A stretch of DNA of 57,283 nucleotides from Deltaproteobacteria bacterium (lineage in GTDB: Bacteria > Desulfobacterota > Binatia > UBA9968). The stretch spans positions 1 to 57,283 of the forward strand of contig VGTH01000034.1 of assembly GCA_016874755.1 (NCBI GenBank), written 5' to 3'. The position numbers were made by a program, and so were the translations under genes. The notes beneath the pieces were generated by a model, which made no database searches, was not told where the DNA came from, and saw nothing but the letters and a program-made list of their open reading frames with translations. Of the stretch, positions 38,857-47,335 are shown one piece after another (the first letter of the stretch is position 1; every line of letters begins with the position of its first letter).

Positions 38857-41076
38857 ATGACAATCTCAGCCGCGCTAGGTTTGCTGGCGCGAAGCACACT
38901 CGCCGTCTTCTTGGGTGCCTTTTCACTGCTAGCGATCACGGCTCCGGCGCGAGCACAGGTCATGGAGATCGTTAAAGACTTCGAATCAGCGGCGAGCTAT
39001 CCGATGTCATCTCTGATTGTTGGCGCCGACGGGTATCTCTATGGCACGACCTACAGAGGCGGTGACTTCAATGAAGGATCGGTTTTCAAGATCGCGGTTA
39101 ACGGCAGCAATTTTTCCATTCTCAAGTCACTTCGCTGCGGCGCAGCAAGCAACGGCTGTTTGCCTTTGGCTGGGCTGGTTCAAGGTTTAGACGGCTACTT
39201 GTACGGCACCACCAGCTTGGGCGGTGCCAGCGATGAAGGCACCATCTTCAGAATCGCAGCCGACGGCAGCGGCTTTGCTGTACTCAGGTCCTTTCAATGT
39301 GGCATCAGTGGAGATGGCTGTAGCCCACAGAGCGGCTTACTTCAAGGAAGCGATGGCATGCTCTACGGCACGACAGCGTTTGGCGGCTCCGGCGATGGCG
39401 GAACCATTTTTAAGCTCTCTCCTAGCGGAAGCAGTTTTGCTGTGCCTCGATCGTTCCGTTGCGATCAGCCGACGGACGGCTGCCATTCCGCGGGCAAGCT
39501 GCTCCAAGCAAGCAACGGTTTCCTTTACGGCACCAGCTATCACGGTGGAGCGCACAACCAGGGGAGCGTTTATCGGCTCGCACCGGACGGCAACGGTTTT
39601 ACGCTGCTCAAGTCCTTTCAATGCGCCGTGGCCATTAACGGCTGCATGCCATTGGCAGGTTTGATCCAGGCGAACAATGGCATGCTCTACGGCACCACGC
39701 AGCAGGGCGGCGCCGTTGACGAAGGCACGCTATTCAGACTCAGCGGGGATGGGAGCGATTTTTTGGTGATTCACTCTTTCCAATGCGGACAAGCAGCCAG
39801 TGGATGTCTGCCTGTGGCTGGGGTCGTCCAACTAGGCGACGGCAATTTGTACGGCACGACAACGTTTGGCGGCGCCAACGCCGAGGGCACATTGTACAGA
39901 ATCGCTCCCGACGCCACCAATTTCACCGTGCTCGATCGATTTGCCTGTGACGGCGACGACGGCTGCAAACCGCAAGCACAACTCACTGTTGTTCCCAATG
40001 GCTATCTCTACAGCACCACCTCCGCTGGCGGAAAATTTGGCGGAGGCACGATCTTTCGTTTACCTGCGCCAGCAGCATCCTCGACAAGCAGCAATACAGC
40101 CATCTCGACGGGCCCGGTAGCCGCCGTCATTGGTCCGACTCTGACAGTGAATCCGAACACAGCTCCACGCGGCGCCAATGTCACGGCGGTTTGGAGCGGC
40201 ATTGTCAATCCAACGGCAAAAGATTGGGTCGGCTTATATCCTGCAGGCAGCGGCAACTCCGCTTACCGCACCTGGATCTACGTCAACTGCTCAACCAGCG
40301 CGGGCGCGGTGGGAAAAGCCACCGGCTCTTGCCCCTTGACGCTGCCTCTCAATTTGGAAAACGGCACCTACGAACTACGGCTCTTGGCCAACAACGGTTT
40401 CACAGTTCTCGCCAAGAGCGGTTCGCTTGTTGTGGGCAACCCCGTGACGTCAGCCGCAGCGTCGATCTCAGTAACGCCTTCGGCAGTCAAAAAAGGCGAG
40501 TTTGTCACAGTCGCCTGGAGCGGACTTGCCAATGCGGCCGCCAAAGATTGGATCGGCTTGTACCCTGCAGGCGCTCCAACTTCTTCTTACTTGACCTGGC
40601 TATACGTAAGCTGCAGCACGACTGCCAATAGCGCTAGAGCGACCGGCACCTGCAACCTCCTTGTCGCGCCAAGTGTCCCACCCGGCGACTACCAGGTGAA
40701 ACTGCTAGGCAACAATGGGTACGGTGTGATCGCTACGAGCCGCAACTTCACGATTGAACCAGCGGAGCAATCAGCGACGCTATCGGCGACACCAAACCAA
40801 GTACGCCGCGGCGGCCTCGTGAACGTGGCCTGGAGTGGCATCGACAGCCCCACCGCGAAAGACTGGGTTGCACTCTACGCGCAAGGCGATCCCAACTCTT
40901 CATACTTGACTTGGGCGTACGTGAGCTGCAGCACAACGGCGACCACTGCGAAACCAGCGGGTAGCTGTGCGCTGGAAATACCAGCGACGGCCAGTCCCGG
41001 CATCTATCAGCTGCGCCTCCTTGGCAACAACGGCTTCAATGCGCTTGTAACGAGCAGCTCCTTCACAGTGCAGTAA
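38857..41076 (+). CDS. Secreted GloVer-repeat protein with three C-terminal beta repeats
   Basis: A 739-residue exported protein. GGAGG lies 7 nt before the chosen ATG. Signal peptide about 1-31 (ends APARAQ). Residues ~35-415 hold seven GloVer (TIGR03803) repeats such as GYLYGTTSLGGASDEGTIFR; most also carry a Cys pair (SFQC...GC). Three ~100-residue copies follow from about 428, 536 and 641, each with WSG, AKDW(I/V)(G/A)LY, a SxYxTWxYVxCST segment and LLxNNG. A beta-propeller plus Ig-like surface or periplasmic protein is likely; no enzyme motif is seen. Divergent from the GST gene. A strong hairpin follows. Confidence 0.85.
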   Translation: MTISAALGLLARSTLAVFLGAFSLLAITAPARAQVMEIVKDFESAASYPMSSLIVGADGYLYGTTYRGGDFNEGSVFKIAVNGSNFSILKSLRCGAASNGCLPLAGLVQGLDGYLYGTTSLGGASDEGTIFRIAADGSGFAVLRSFQCGISGDGCSPQSGLLQGSDGMLYGTTAFGGSGDGGTIFKLSPSGSSFAVPRSFRCDQPTDGCHSAGKLLQASNGFLYGTSYHGGAHNQGSVYRLAPDGNGFTLLKSFQCAVAINGCMPLAGLIQANNGMLYGTTQQGGAVDEGTLFRLSGDGSDFLVIHSFQCGQAASGCLPVAGVVQLGDGNLYGTTTFGGANAEGTLYRIAPDATNFTVLDRFACDGDDGCKPQAQLTVVPNGYLYSTTSAGGKFGGGTIFRLPAPAASSTSSNTAISTGPVAAVIGPTLTVNPNTAPRGANVTAVWSGIVNPTAKDWVGLYPAGSGNSAYRTWIYVNCSTSAGAVGKATGSCPLTLPLNLENGTYELRLLANNGFTVLAKSGSLVVGNPVTSAAASISVTPSAVKKGEFVTVAWSGLANAAAKDWIGLYPAGAPTSSYLTWLYVSCSTTANSARATGTCNLLVAPSVPPGDYQVKLLGNNGYGVIATSRNFTIEPAEQSATLSATPNQVRRGGLVNVAWSGIDSPTAKDWVALYAQGDPNSSYLTWAYVSCSTTATTAKPAGSCALEIPATASPGIYQLRLLGNNGFNALVTSSSFTVQ

Positions 41077-41080
41077 GAGT

Positions 41081-41117
41081 GGGTACGGCGCGGGGAAAAA
41101 TTCCCCGCGCCGTACCC
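41081..41117. terminator. 17-bp perfect hairpin after the GloVer gene
   Basis: GGGTACGGCGCGGGGAA, loop AAA, and the exact reverse complement TTCCCCGCGCCGTACCC, starting 4 bp past the stop codon. Without a T-run it may be a repeat of the GTAGGGGC-like palindrome class, but it can plausibly protect or end the transcript. Confidence 0.6.
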
Positions 41118-41231
41118 TAAACCCCAAAAGCTGGCTCAGTGCCGCCAGCCTAAGTACGCCCATCTAAAGCATTGCTCGACACCGTGCCCATCCGTTAAGC
41201 TTGGCCTTCCCGACACGGAGGGCCAAGCTTT

Positions 41232-42839
41232 ATGCAACCACGTCCCAACTTTCTCTTCATTATCACCGACCAGCACCGCGCCGACCACCTTGGCTGCTAC
41301 GGCAATAACGTGGTCAGGACACCCAACATCGATCGGCTCGCGCAGACCGGCGCACGCTTTGAGAACTTCTATGTTGCCACGCCGATTTGCATGCCTAATA
41401 GAGCCACATTCATGACCGGTAGAATGCCATCTCTTCATGGAGCACGGCAGAATGGCATTCCGCTGTCACTCAAGGCGACCACTTTCGTCGAGATCATGCG
41501 CGCGGCGGGATACGCCACAGCGTTAATCGGCAAGTGCCACCTGCAAAGCATTAGCGGCACGCCACCCACGGTCGGGATGCCGGAGCCAGACCTGGGCAAA
41601 ACCCAACCACCGGTGCACCTTCGCGAAGCCGACCGTAGCTGGCTTGACCATGGCCGCTATGATCAGGAGCTGCGCTCGACCTGGAAAAATAACCCCCACT
41701 TTGAATTGGCGCTTCCATACTACGGCTTCAATCATGTTGAGCTGGCGGTGGGTCATGCCGACGCCGTGGTCGGCCACTATGAGCGCTGGATCGAGGCACG
41801 CCATGCCAACTCTGACTCGCTGCGCGGATGGGATAATCAGCTGCCCGGAAACAAATACATCGCGCCGCAGGCCTGGCGCACGCGAGTCCCCGAATCACTC
41901 TATCCGACTGCTTATGTTGCCGAGCGGACGATGAACTTTCTGGAGCAGCACGCACGCGGCGATCGCAGCCGGCCGTTTTTTCTGCAGTGCTCGTTTCCGG
42001 ACCCGCATCACCCGTTTACGCCGCCGGGACGCTATTGGGACATGTACGACCCGGAAAAGATTCCGCTGCCAGAGTCTTTCCACAGCGGCGAGCGACCGAT
42101 TCCGCCGCACCTACAGAAACTCTATGACGAACGGGCGCAGAATAAGAGCAACAAAGACGGTCAACGCACGTTTGCGGTAAGCCCAAGAGAAGTGCGCGAG
42201 GTGATCGCGCTAACCTATGGCATGATTACCATGATCGACGATGCCGTCGGCAGCATTCTCGGGTCGCTGCGGAGCTTGGGATTGGCATCGAACACCATTG
42301 TCATCTTCAATGCCGACCATGGCGACTTTATGGGCGATCACCAGCTACTGCTCAAAGGCGCCCTGCACTATCGCGGTCTGGTGCGGGTGCCGTTTATTTG
42401 GCGCGATCCGCAAGCTCAACGCACGGGCTTAGTCAACAGCGGTCTATGCGGCACACTCGATCTGGCGCGAACGATTTTGGATCGAGCCGGGCTCGCTGGG
42501 CACAACGGCATGCAAGGCCGCTCATTGCTCAACGCCGTTCAGGGCGGTGACACCGGCCATGAAGCCATACTCATCGAAGAGCATCAGCGCCGCGGCTACA
42601 TGGGCTTGGCCAACAACTTCCGCGCTCGCAGCCTGATCACTCGCGAGCAGCGCTTGACGCTCTATGAAGGCGCGGACTGGGGCGAGCTCTACGATTTTAC
42701 GACCGACCCTCTGGAAATGGACAATCTTTGGGATTCGCCGACCACGCAGGCCCTGCGCAGCACGCTAACCGAACAACTGGCGAGAAAAATGATGGAGTTG
42801 AGCGATACAAGTCCTCTGGCCACGCATCACGGGCCGTAG
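41232..42839 (+). CDS. Sulfatase (formylglycine-dependent, arylsulfatase/choline-sulfatase type)
   Basis: A 535-residue hydrolase. NFLFIITDQHRADHLGCYG holds N-terminal metal ligands (D13, Q14). The activation motif is CMPNRATFMTGR, where C53 is converted to formylglycine; Asn replaces the usual Ser after Pro. FNADHGDFMGDHQLL supplies the second metal set. There is no signal peptide, so a cytosolic enzyme acting on an imported sulfate ester is likely. An anaerobic or aerobic maturase is not in the window. Confidence 0.9.
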   Translation: MQPRPNFLFIITDQHRADHLGCYGNNVVRTPNIDRLAQTGARFENFYVATPICMPNRATFMTGRMPSLHGARQNGIPLSLKATTFVEIMRAAGYATALIGKCHLQSISGTPPTVGMPEPDLGKTQPPVHLREADRSWLDHGRYDQELRSTWKNNPHFELALPYYGFNHVELAVGHADAVVGHYERWIEARHANSDSLRGWDNQLPGNKYIAPQAWRTRVPESLYPTAYVAERTMNFLEQHARGDRSRPFFLQCSFPDPHHPFTPPGRYWDMYDPEKIPLPESFHSGERPIPPHLQKLYDERAQNKSNKDGQRTFAVSPREVREVIALTYGMITMIDDAVGSILGSLRSLGLASNTIVIFNADHGDFMGDHQLLLKGALHYRGLVRVPFIWRDPQAQRTGLVNSGLCGTLDLARTILDRAGLAGHNGMQGRSLLNAVQGGDTGHEAILIEEHQRRGYMGLANNFRARSLITREQRLTLYEGADWGELYDFTTDPLEMDNLWDSPTTQALRSTLTEQLARKMMELSDTSPLATHHGP

Positions 42840-42909
42840 TTTCGTGACGCTTCATCCCAAAGTTCGGCTAGCGCTTCTTCACCGAGAGGAGTAGGTTCGG
42901 CACCAGACT

Positions 42910-43554
42910 ATGATCGGCAACTACCGACATATCATTTGGGATTGGAACGGCGCGCTGGTAGACGACCTGGCGTTGAACGTCGCGATCGTCAACACGATGT
43001 TATCGCAGCGTGGCATGGCACCAGTGACGCACGACCAATATCGGGAACTGATTACTTTTCCGATCCAGGAATTTTACCGCAGCATTGGCTTTGACTTTGA
43101 CCGGGAGCCGTTCGAGCAACTCGCTGTGGAATTCATCCGCAGCTACAAATCGGGCTGGCACCAAAGCTCGCTTCATCTCCATAGCCGCAAGATACTGGAA
43201 CATGTCCGCGCCATGGGGAGAAGCCAATCGGTTCTGTCAGCGAACCACAGGGACACTCTGCGCGAATATGTCGCGACGTTTGGCATTGTTCACTTATTTG
43301 AGCACTTGGTAGGTCTAGACAATTTTCAAGCCACCAGTAAAGTCGCGGAAGGCCGCCAGTTGCTCGACAGGCTGCCCCACGACGCCACGGAGATTCTGTT
43401 GGTTGGCGACACCCTGCACGACGCCGAGGTCGCCGACGCCATCGGAGTTGACTGCGTGCTGGTAGCCCATGGCTATCAGTCGCGGCAACGGCTGGAGCAG
43501 AGCGGCAGGCCGATCATCGATTCTCTGAGTGAACTGATGAATGGCAAACCGTAA
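42910..43554 (+). CDS. HAD-superfamily hydrolase (phosphoglycolate phosphatase-like)
   Basis: A 214-residue protein. Motif I is IIWDWNGALVDD (D-x-N in place of D-x-D), motif II near SVLSANHR, and motif IV VGDTLHDAEVADAIG. A helical cap lies between 25 and 100. The D-x-N form is known in a group of HAD phosphatases with intact activity. No substrate evidence. It overlaps the following methyltransferase ORF by 14 bp. Confidence 0.85.
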   Translation: MIGNYRHIIWDWNGALVDDLALNVAIVNTMLSQRGMAPVTHDQYRELITFPIQEFYRSIGFDFDREPFEQLAVEFIRSYKSGWHQSSLHLHSRKILEHVRAMGRSQSVLSANHRDTLREYVATFGIVHLFEHLVGLDNFQATSKVAEGRQLLDRLPHDATEILLVGDTLHDAEVADAIGVDCVLVAHGYQSRQRLEQSGRPIIDSLSELMNGKP

Positions 43555-44365
43555 ACGCCCGATGTCCTACACCAAGCTCGCGCGCTTCTATGACGCAGTT
43601 ATCGGTGACCGCAGAGACACAGCAACATACATCTGCGATCTCATTCACCGCTACAACCCTAAAACACGAACCGTTCTCGAAATCGCCTGCGGCACTGGAG
43701 CAGTCCTCGGTTTGTTATCACAGGCCTATGAAGTCACTGGGCTCGATCGATCACGCAACATGCTGGCGATCGCACGCAGAAAACTTCCTCATGTGAAGCT
43801 CTACCTGCAAGATATTACGAGCTTCCACCTCAACCAGCGCTTCGATGCCATCATCTGCGTCTTTGACTCGATCAATCACCTACCGCGATTCTCCGATTGG
43901 CAAAAGGTCTTTCGCGGTGTCAAAGCGCATCTCAGCGATGGCGGACTCTTTATTTTTGACGTCAACACTCCCGGGCGATTGCACCGGCTGAGCCACAGCC
44001 CACCCTGGGCGACCGCTTTCGGGAGGAATTGGCAGATCCTCACTATCACCAAAGGACGCGACAGCATTTACAACTGGCACGTGCGAGTCTTGGAACATCG
44101 CCGCGGAAATCACTATCAGCTCCACGCCGAAACTATCCCCGAATTGGCCGTGCCGATGAAGGATCTGATGAACTGGGCTGTGCGCACGCCGCGGGTTGGA
44201 AAAATAGAACTGCTAGTTCGCGCCAGCAAAGAGCCGGCGATTCGTTTGTACACAAAACTGGGTTTCGTCGAAGAAGGCCGCTTCAAAAACCGAATCAGCC
44301 TGCCGGACGGTAAATACGTCGACGATATCGCCATGGCGTGGTTTCCGCGCAGAACAACGTCGTAG
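43541..44365 (+). CDS. Chimeric ORF: SAM methyltransferase N-part joined to a GNAT acetyltransferase C-part
   Basis: A 274-residue ORF. Residues ~8-200 are a class I methyltransferase (VLEIACGTGAVLG motif I, TGLDRS, FDAIICVFDSINHL). After HAETIPEL it switches to MKDLMNWAVRTPRVGKIELL and EPAIRLYTKLGFVEEGRF, the second half of a ribosomal-protein-alanine-type GNAT domain ending DGKYVDDIAMA. Both halves lack their partners: no methyltransferase C-terminus and no GNAT acetyl-CoA loop. A deletion fusing two genes near 44140-44160 is the simplest explanation, and the product is probably non-functional as acetyltransferase. The start could also be 43562. Confidence 0.72.
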   Translation: MANRKRPMSYTKLARFYDAVIGDRRDTATYICDLIHRYNPKTRTVLEIACGTGAVLGLLSQAYEVTGLDRSRNMLAIARRKLPHVKLYLQDITSFHLNQRFDAIICVFDSINHLPRFSDWQKVFRGVKAHLSDGGLFIFDVNTPGRLHRLSHSPPWATAFGRNWQILTITKGRDSIYNWHVRVLEHRRGNHYQLHAETIPELAVPMKDLMNWAVRTPRVGKIELLVRASKEPAIRLYTKLGFVEEGRFKNRISLPDGKYVDDIAMAWFPRRTTS

Positions 44366-44878
44366 ACATCAGAGCCGCCATTATCGGCAACAGCGGCAGT
44401 GGCAAAACTTGGCTCGCCAATCGGCTTGCCGCCGTTAAGCAATCACCGGTCATTCATCTTGACGAAATCTTTTGGCAGCCAGGTGGATTCAACCGCAAGC
44501 GCACGCCGGTGGAAATCGAGCAACGGATCGCGGCATCGAAGCAGCCGGCGTCATGGATCGTTGAAGGCGTCTTCGGCGAGCTCGCTGCAATGTATCTGGA
44601 CGAAACCGAAGTACTAATTTGGCTCGATATCGATTGGCAAACTTGCAAAGCGAGACTTGAAGCGCGCGGCTCCGAAAGTAAGCGGCACATGAACCGGGAA
44701 CAGTCTGAGAAAGGCTTGCGCGATCTCATTGAGTGGGCGTCGCATTACTACGACCGACCGTAGCGATGGTCGCTCATAGAGGGGTCATCAAGCTTTGTTT
44801 GAAGGCTTCCGCGGCGATCGGATGTGCCTCAAGAGTCAGAACGAGGTCGAAGATCTCGTGGCTCATTTAGAAATTTAG
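44338..44878 (+). pseudogene. Small P-loop kinase (adenylate-kinase/FlaR-like) with frameshift and stop
   Basis: The first frame encodes IIGNSGSGKTWLANRLA (Walker A), VIHLDEIFWQPG, and a lid-like ARLEARGSESKR to HYYDRP, stopping at 44763. In another frame the C-terminus continues: GHQALFEGFRGDRMCLKSQN then EVEDLVAHLEI, ending at 44878. This matches the usual end of topology-modulation/kinase proteins. A frameshift near 44755-44765 and a TAG just before GHQ separate the two. The 5' end overlaps the chimeric ORF, so the true start is unclear. Confidence 0.7.
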
Positions 44879-44961
44879 TCTTTGGTTCCGGCAAAACTTG
44901 GCGCGGCACGCCGGATTTGCTTTAATGCCGACTCAATCGATAGTTTGGAGAGCAGAAGGAA

Positions 44962-46143
44962 ATGACCGCAAAAACACATCCTCAACCAGCACAGTTTGAT
45001 CATCCCCAGGGCTTCCTCGCCCTGGCGAAGAACGTCGGCATTAAAGACTCGACACTCGACCTGACCGTAGTTTACTCCACTGCACGCGCCCGCGCGGCGG
45101 GCATGTTCACACGCAACCGTTTTCCCGGCGCGCCGGTAATCGTTGGGCGCAAGCATATCGCCAACGGCTTTGCTCAAGCATTGGTGATCAACAGCAAAAA
45201 CGCCAACGTTGCCATGGGCAAGCTCGGCATCGACAATGCCGTGGAGACTTGCCAAATCGTCGGCGCAGAGCTCGGCATCGATCCCTACGACGTCCTCCCT
45301 TTCTCCACCGGCGTCATTGGTCGCCCGTTGCCAATGGACAAGATTCGCTCCGGGTTGAAAGGCATCAAGGCCGAGCTAAAAGCGGAGAATCTAAAGCTGG
45401 CGGCGGAAGCGATCATGACCACCGACATGTATCCCAAATACATTTCGGCCAGGGTTGGAAAAGCCACCATCGCGGGCATCGCTAAAGGCGCGGGAATGAT
45501 CGAGCCGAATATGGCAACCATGCTGGTCTATCTCATGACGGATGCAGAGCTGCCCAAAGCGGTGCTGAAACCGATGCTTAAGCGCGTCGTTGACAGAACG
45601 TTTAACTGCATGAGCATCGACACGGATACCAGCACCAGCGATACCGTGATCCTGATGGCCAACGGCCTGGCCGGCAAAGCAAATCTCAGTTCGTTCGAGA
45701 AAGCGTTGCACAGCGTCTGCGAGTATCTGACCCGCGAAATCGCGCGCAATGGCGAGGGCGTGACCAAGCTCATCACCGTCGACATCAAAGGCGCAAAGAA
45801 TGAAAAACAGGCGAAGCATGTCGGCAAGCTAGTGGCCAATTCGCCGCTGGTGAAAACCGCCGTATATGGCTGCGACCCCAACTGGGGCCGCGTGATCATG
45901 GCGGTAGGGAAAAGCTTTGATCCGATCATCGAGCCGGCGAAAACAACAATTCGCTTCGGCGATACCGCCGTTTTCAAAAAAGGCTCGCCGATGGATTGTG
46001 ATCTGGAAGCATTGCGGAAGTATTTGGGCCAGCCGGAAGTTTCGATTGGCATCGATCTCGGCATTGGCAAGACGTCAGCGCGGGTATGGGGCTGCGACTT
46101 GACCGAAGGCTATGTGAAGGAGAACGCCTACTACACGACGTAG
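44962..46143 (+). CDS. argJ: Bifunctional ArgJ: ornithine acetyltransferase / N-acetylglutamate synthase
   Basis: A 393-residue enzyme of the cyclic arginine pathway. It moves acetyl from N-acetylornithine to glutamate and can use acetyl-CoA. The self-cleavage motif is EPNMATML, with T186 the nucleophile of the beta chain. STGVIGRPL and GCDPNWGRVIMAVG are signature blocks, and DLGIGKTSARVWGCDLTEGYV is the C-terminus. Normal length. AAGGA precedes the ATG closely. No other arg gene is near. Confidence 0.95.
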   Translation: MTAKTHPQPAQFDHPQGFLALAKNVGIKDSTLDLTVVYSTARARAAGMFTRNRFPGAPVIVGRKHIANGFAQALVINSKNANVAMGKLGIDNAVETCQIVGAELGIDPYDVLPFSTGVIGRPLPMDKIRSGLKGIKAELKAENLKLAAEAIMTTDMYPKYISARVGKATIAGIAKGAGMIEPNMATMLVYLMTDAELPKAVLKPMLKRVVDRTFNCMSIDTDTSTSDTVILMANGLAGKANLSSFEKALHSVCEYLTREIARNGEGVTKLITVDIKGAKNEKQAKHVGKLVANSPLVKTAVYGCDPNWGRVIMAVGKSFDPIIEPAKTTIRFGDTAVFKKGSPMDCDLEALRKYLGQPEVSIGIDLGIGKTSARVWGCDLTEGYVKENAYYTT

Positions 46144-46149
46144 GGGAAA

Positions 46150-46285
46150 TGTCTCGCGCAAAGGCGCAAAGGGCGCAAAGCCAGGAAAGTAGTTCACCGC
46201 GAAGGGCACGAAAACCACGAAGGTAAGAGAAGCATAGGGAAAAAGATATTCGAACTTCGTGACCTTCGTGCGCTTCGTGGTGAGA
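46150..46285. repeat. Period-9 repeat block downstream of argJ
   Basis: TCTCGCGCAAAGGCGCAAAG and GGGCGCAAAG, then ACCGCGAAGGGCACGAAAACC with ACGAAGG, and after a spacer the partly complementary CTTCGTGACCTTCGTGCG with CTTCGTGG. It combines the two period-9 families (CGCAAAGG and CACGAAGG) seen at 3603, 8909 and 13941. Confidence 0.65.
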
Positions 46286-46319
46286 TAATTTCCGTCGACC
46301 AAGAGACGGAGCCTTTGAT

Positions 46320-47161
46320 ATGAGTGTACAGAAATCATTTAAATACCTCCTCAAAGGCGGCCGCCTTATCGATCCCGCCTCGGGCCGAGACGGCCAGTTC
46401 GACATCCGCGTACGCGATGGCAAAGTCGGCGTCATCGGCGCCAATCTCGACGTCGATGGCGCGACCGTGATCAATGTCAAGAATCACGTCGTCACTCCTG
46501 GGCTGATCGATGTTCACTTGCACCTCATGAAAGGCCTCGGCGCCTTCGGCGTCGACCCGGATATTTTCGGGGTCGGCTCGGGCGTTACAACGGTTGTCGA
46601 CGCTGGCAGCGCCGGGCATGCTGCTCAATGTGTTTCGCAACTACGTCACGGCCAACGCTAAAACACGCGTGATGAATTACATCAATCTCTCAACACTCGG
46701 CTGTCGAAGCCAACCGCGACATCATCGTCGGCATCAACATCATGGCCACCGGCGGCGTGCTTGGTGGGCAAGGGCTAAAGCCTCTGGCGCGGGCGCGCAA
46801 GCTCGGCGATGAACTAAAGATTCCGCTGCTCGTCCACATCGGCGGCCACCGCGGCAACCGCGCCGGGCCCTTCTACGATTTGCCGACCATAATGGCGAAG
46901 CTAATGGCGTTGGGTTTTTCGCTCAATCAAGTCATCGAAATGGCGACCGCCAACGCCGCGCGACTGCTCGGCAGAAGCGGCGAGCTCGGCACGCTGACAG
47001 TTGGCACGCCAGCAGAAATTTCAGTTTTGAAGATCGAAGATAGAGAATGGAGAGCGGTGGACTCTCAGAAAGGCACTCTACCCGCTCATCAAACGATCAC
47101 GGCGATTTATGCGATCCGTGGCGATGCGATCTACGAGCCGCTCGCCGTCGAGCGGCCGTAG
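46320..47161 (+). pseudogene. Amidohydrolase/deacetylase (dihydroorotase-like) in at least three frames
   Basis: Frame one: MSVQKSFKYLLKGGRLIDPA through PGLIDVHLHLMKG (metal HxH) to GVTTVVDAGSAG. Frame two: GMLLNVFRNYVTANAKTRVM to NYINLSTLG. Frame three: VEANRDIIVGINIMATGGVL, then VHIGGHRG followed abruptly by FYDLPTIMAKLMALG and the usual C-terminus. Relative to this COG3964-type family roughly 40 residues are missing after STLG and a larger part after HIGGHRG. Multiple deletions rule out simple sequencing error. GGAG lies upstream of the ATG. Confidence 0.8.
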
Positions 47162-47203
47162 GCAAATCAGCTTCGGCAGATTGGCTGCTAAAGACGCAAA
47201 AAA

Positions 47204-47226
47204 GGGCGGGTTTGAAGCCCGCCCCT
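47204..47226. repeat. GGGCGGG/CCCGCCC hairpin
   Basis: GGGCGGG, loop TTTGAAG, CCCGCCC, followed by CTACG. This is one of the palindromes ending in CCCTAC; members occur at 13990 and 50246. It lies between the decayed amidohydrolase and the end of the yjgR-like gene. Confidence 0.55.
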
Positions 47227-47335
47227 ACGTAACTCATTCAATGTTGGCCCACTATGCCGCAGAACTTGCCGGCGGGCGCCATAGTTCGTGCCCTCTACAT
47301 TGCTTGTCCAATCTTGCGTCTTTTGGGCATTCTCC

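Noticed and set aside
38664-38963. 99-codon minus-strand frame between GST and GloVer genes
   Set aside because: It overlaps the signal peptide of the GloVer gene antisense and shows no family motif or ribosome binding site.
46320-47161. Amidohydrolase frames as programmed frameshifting
   Set aside because: Family blocks are missing at the joins, so deletions rather than recoding explain the frames.
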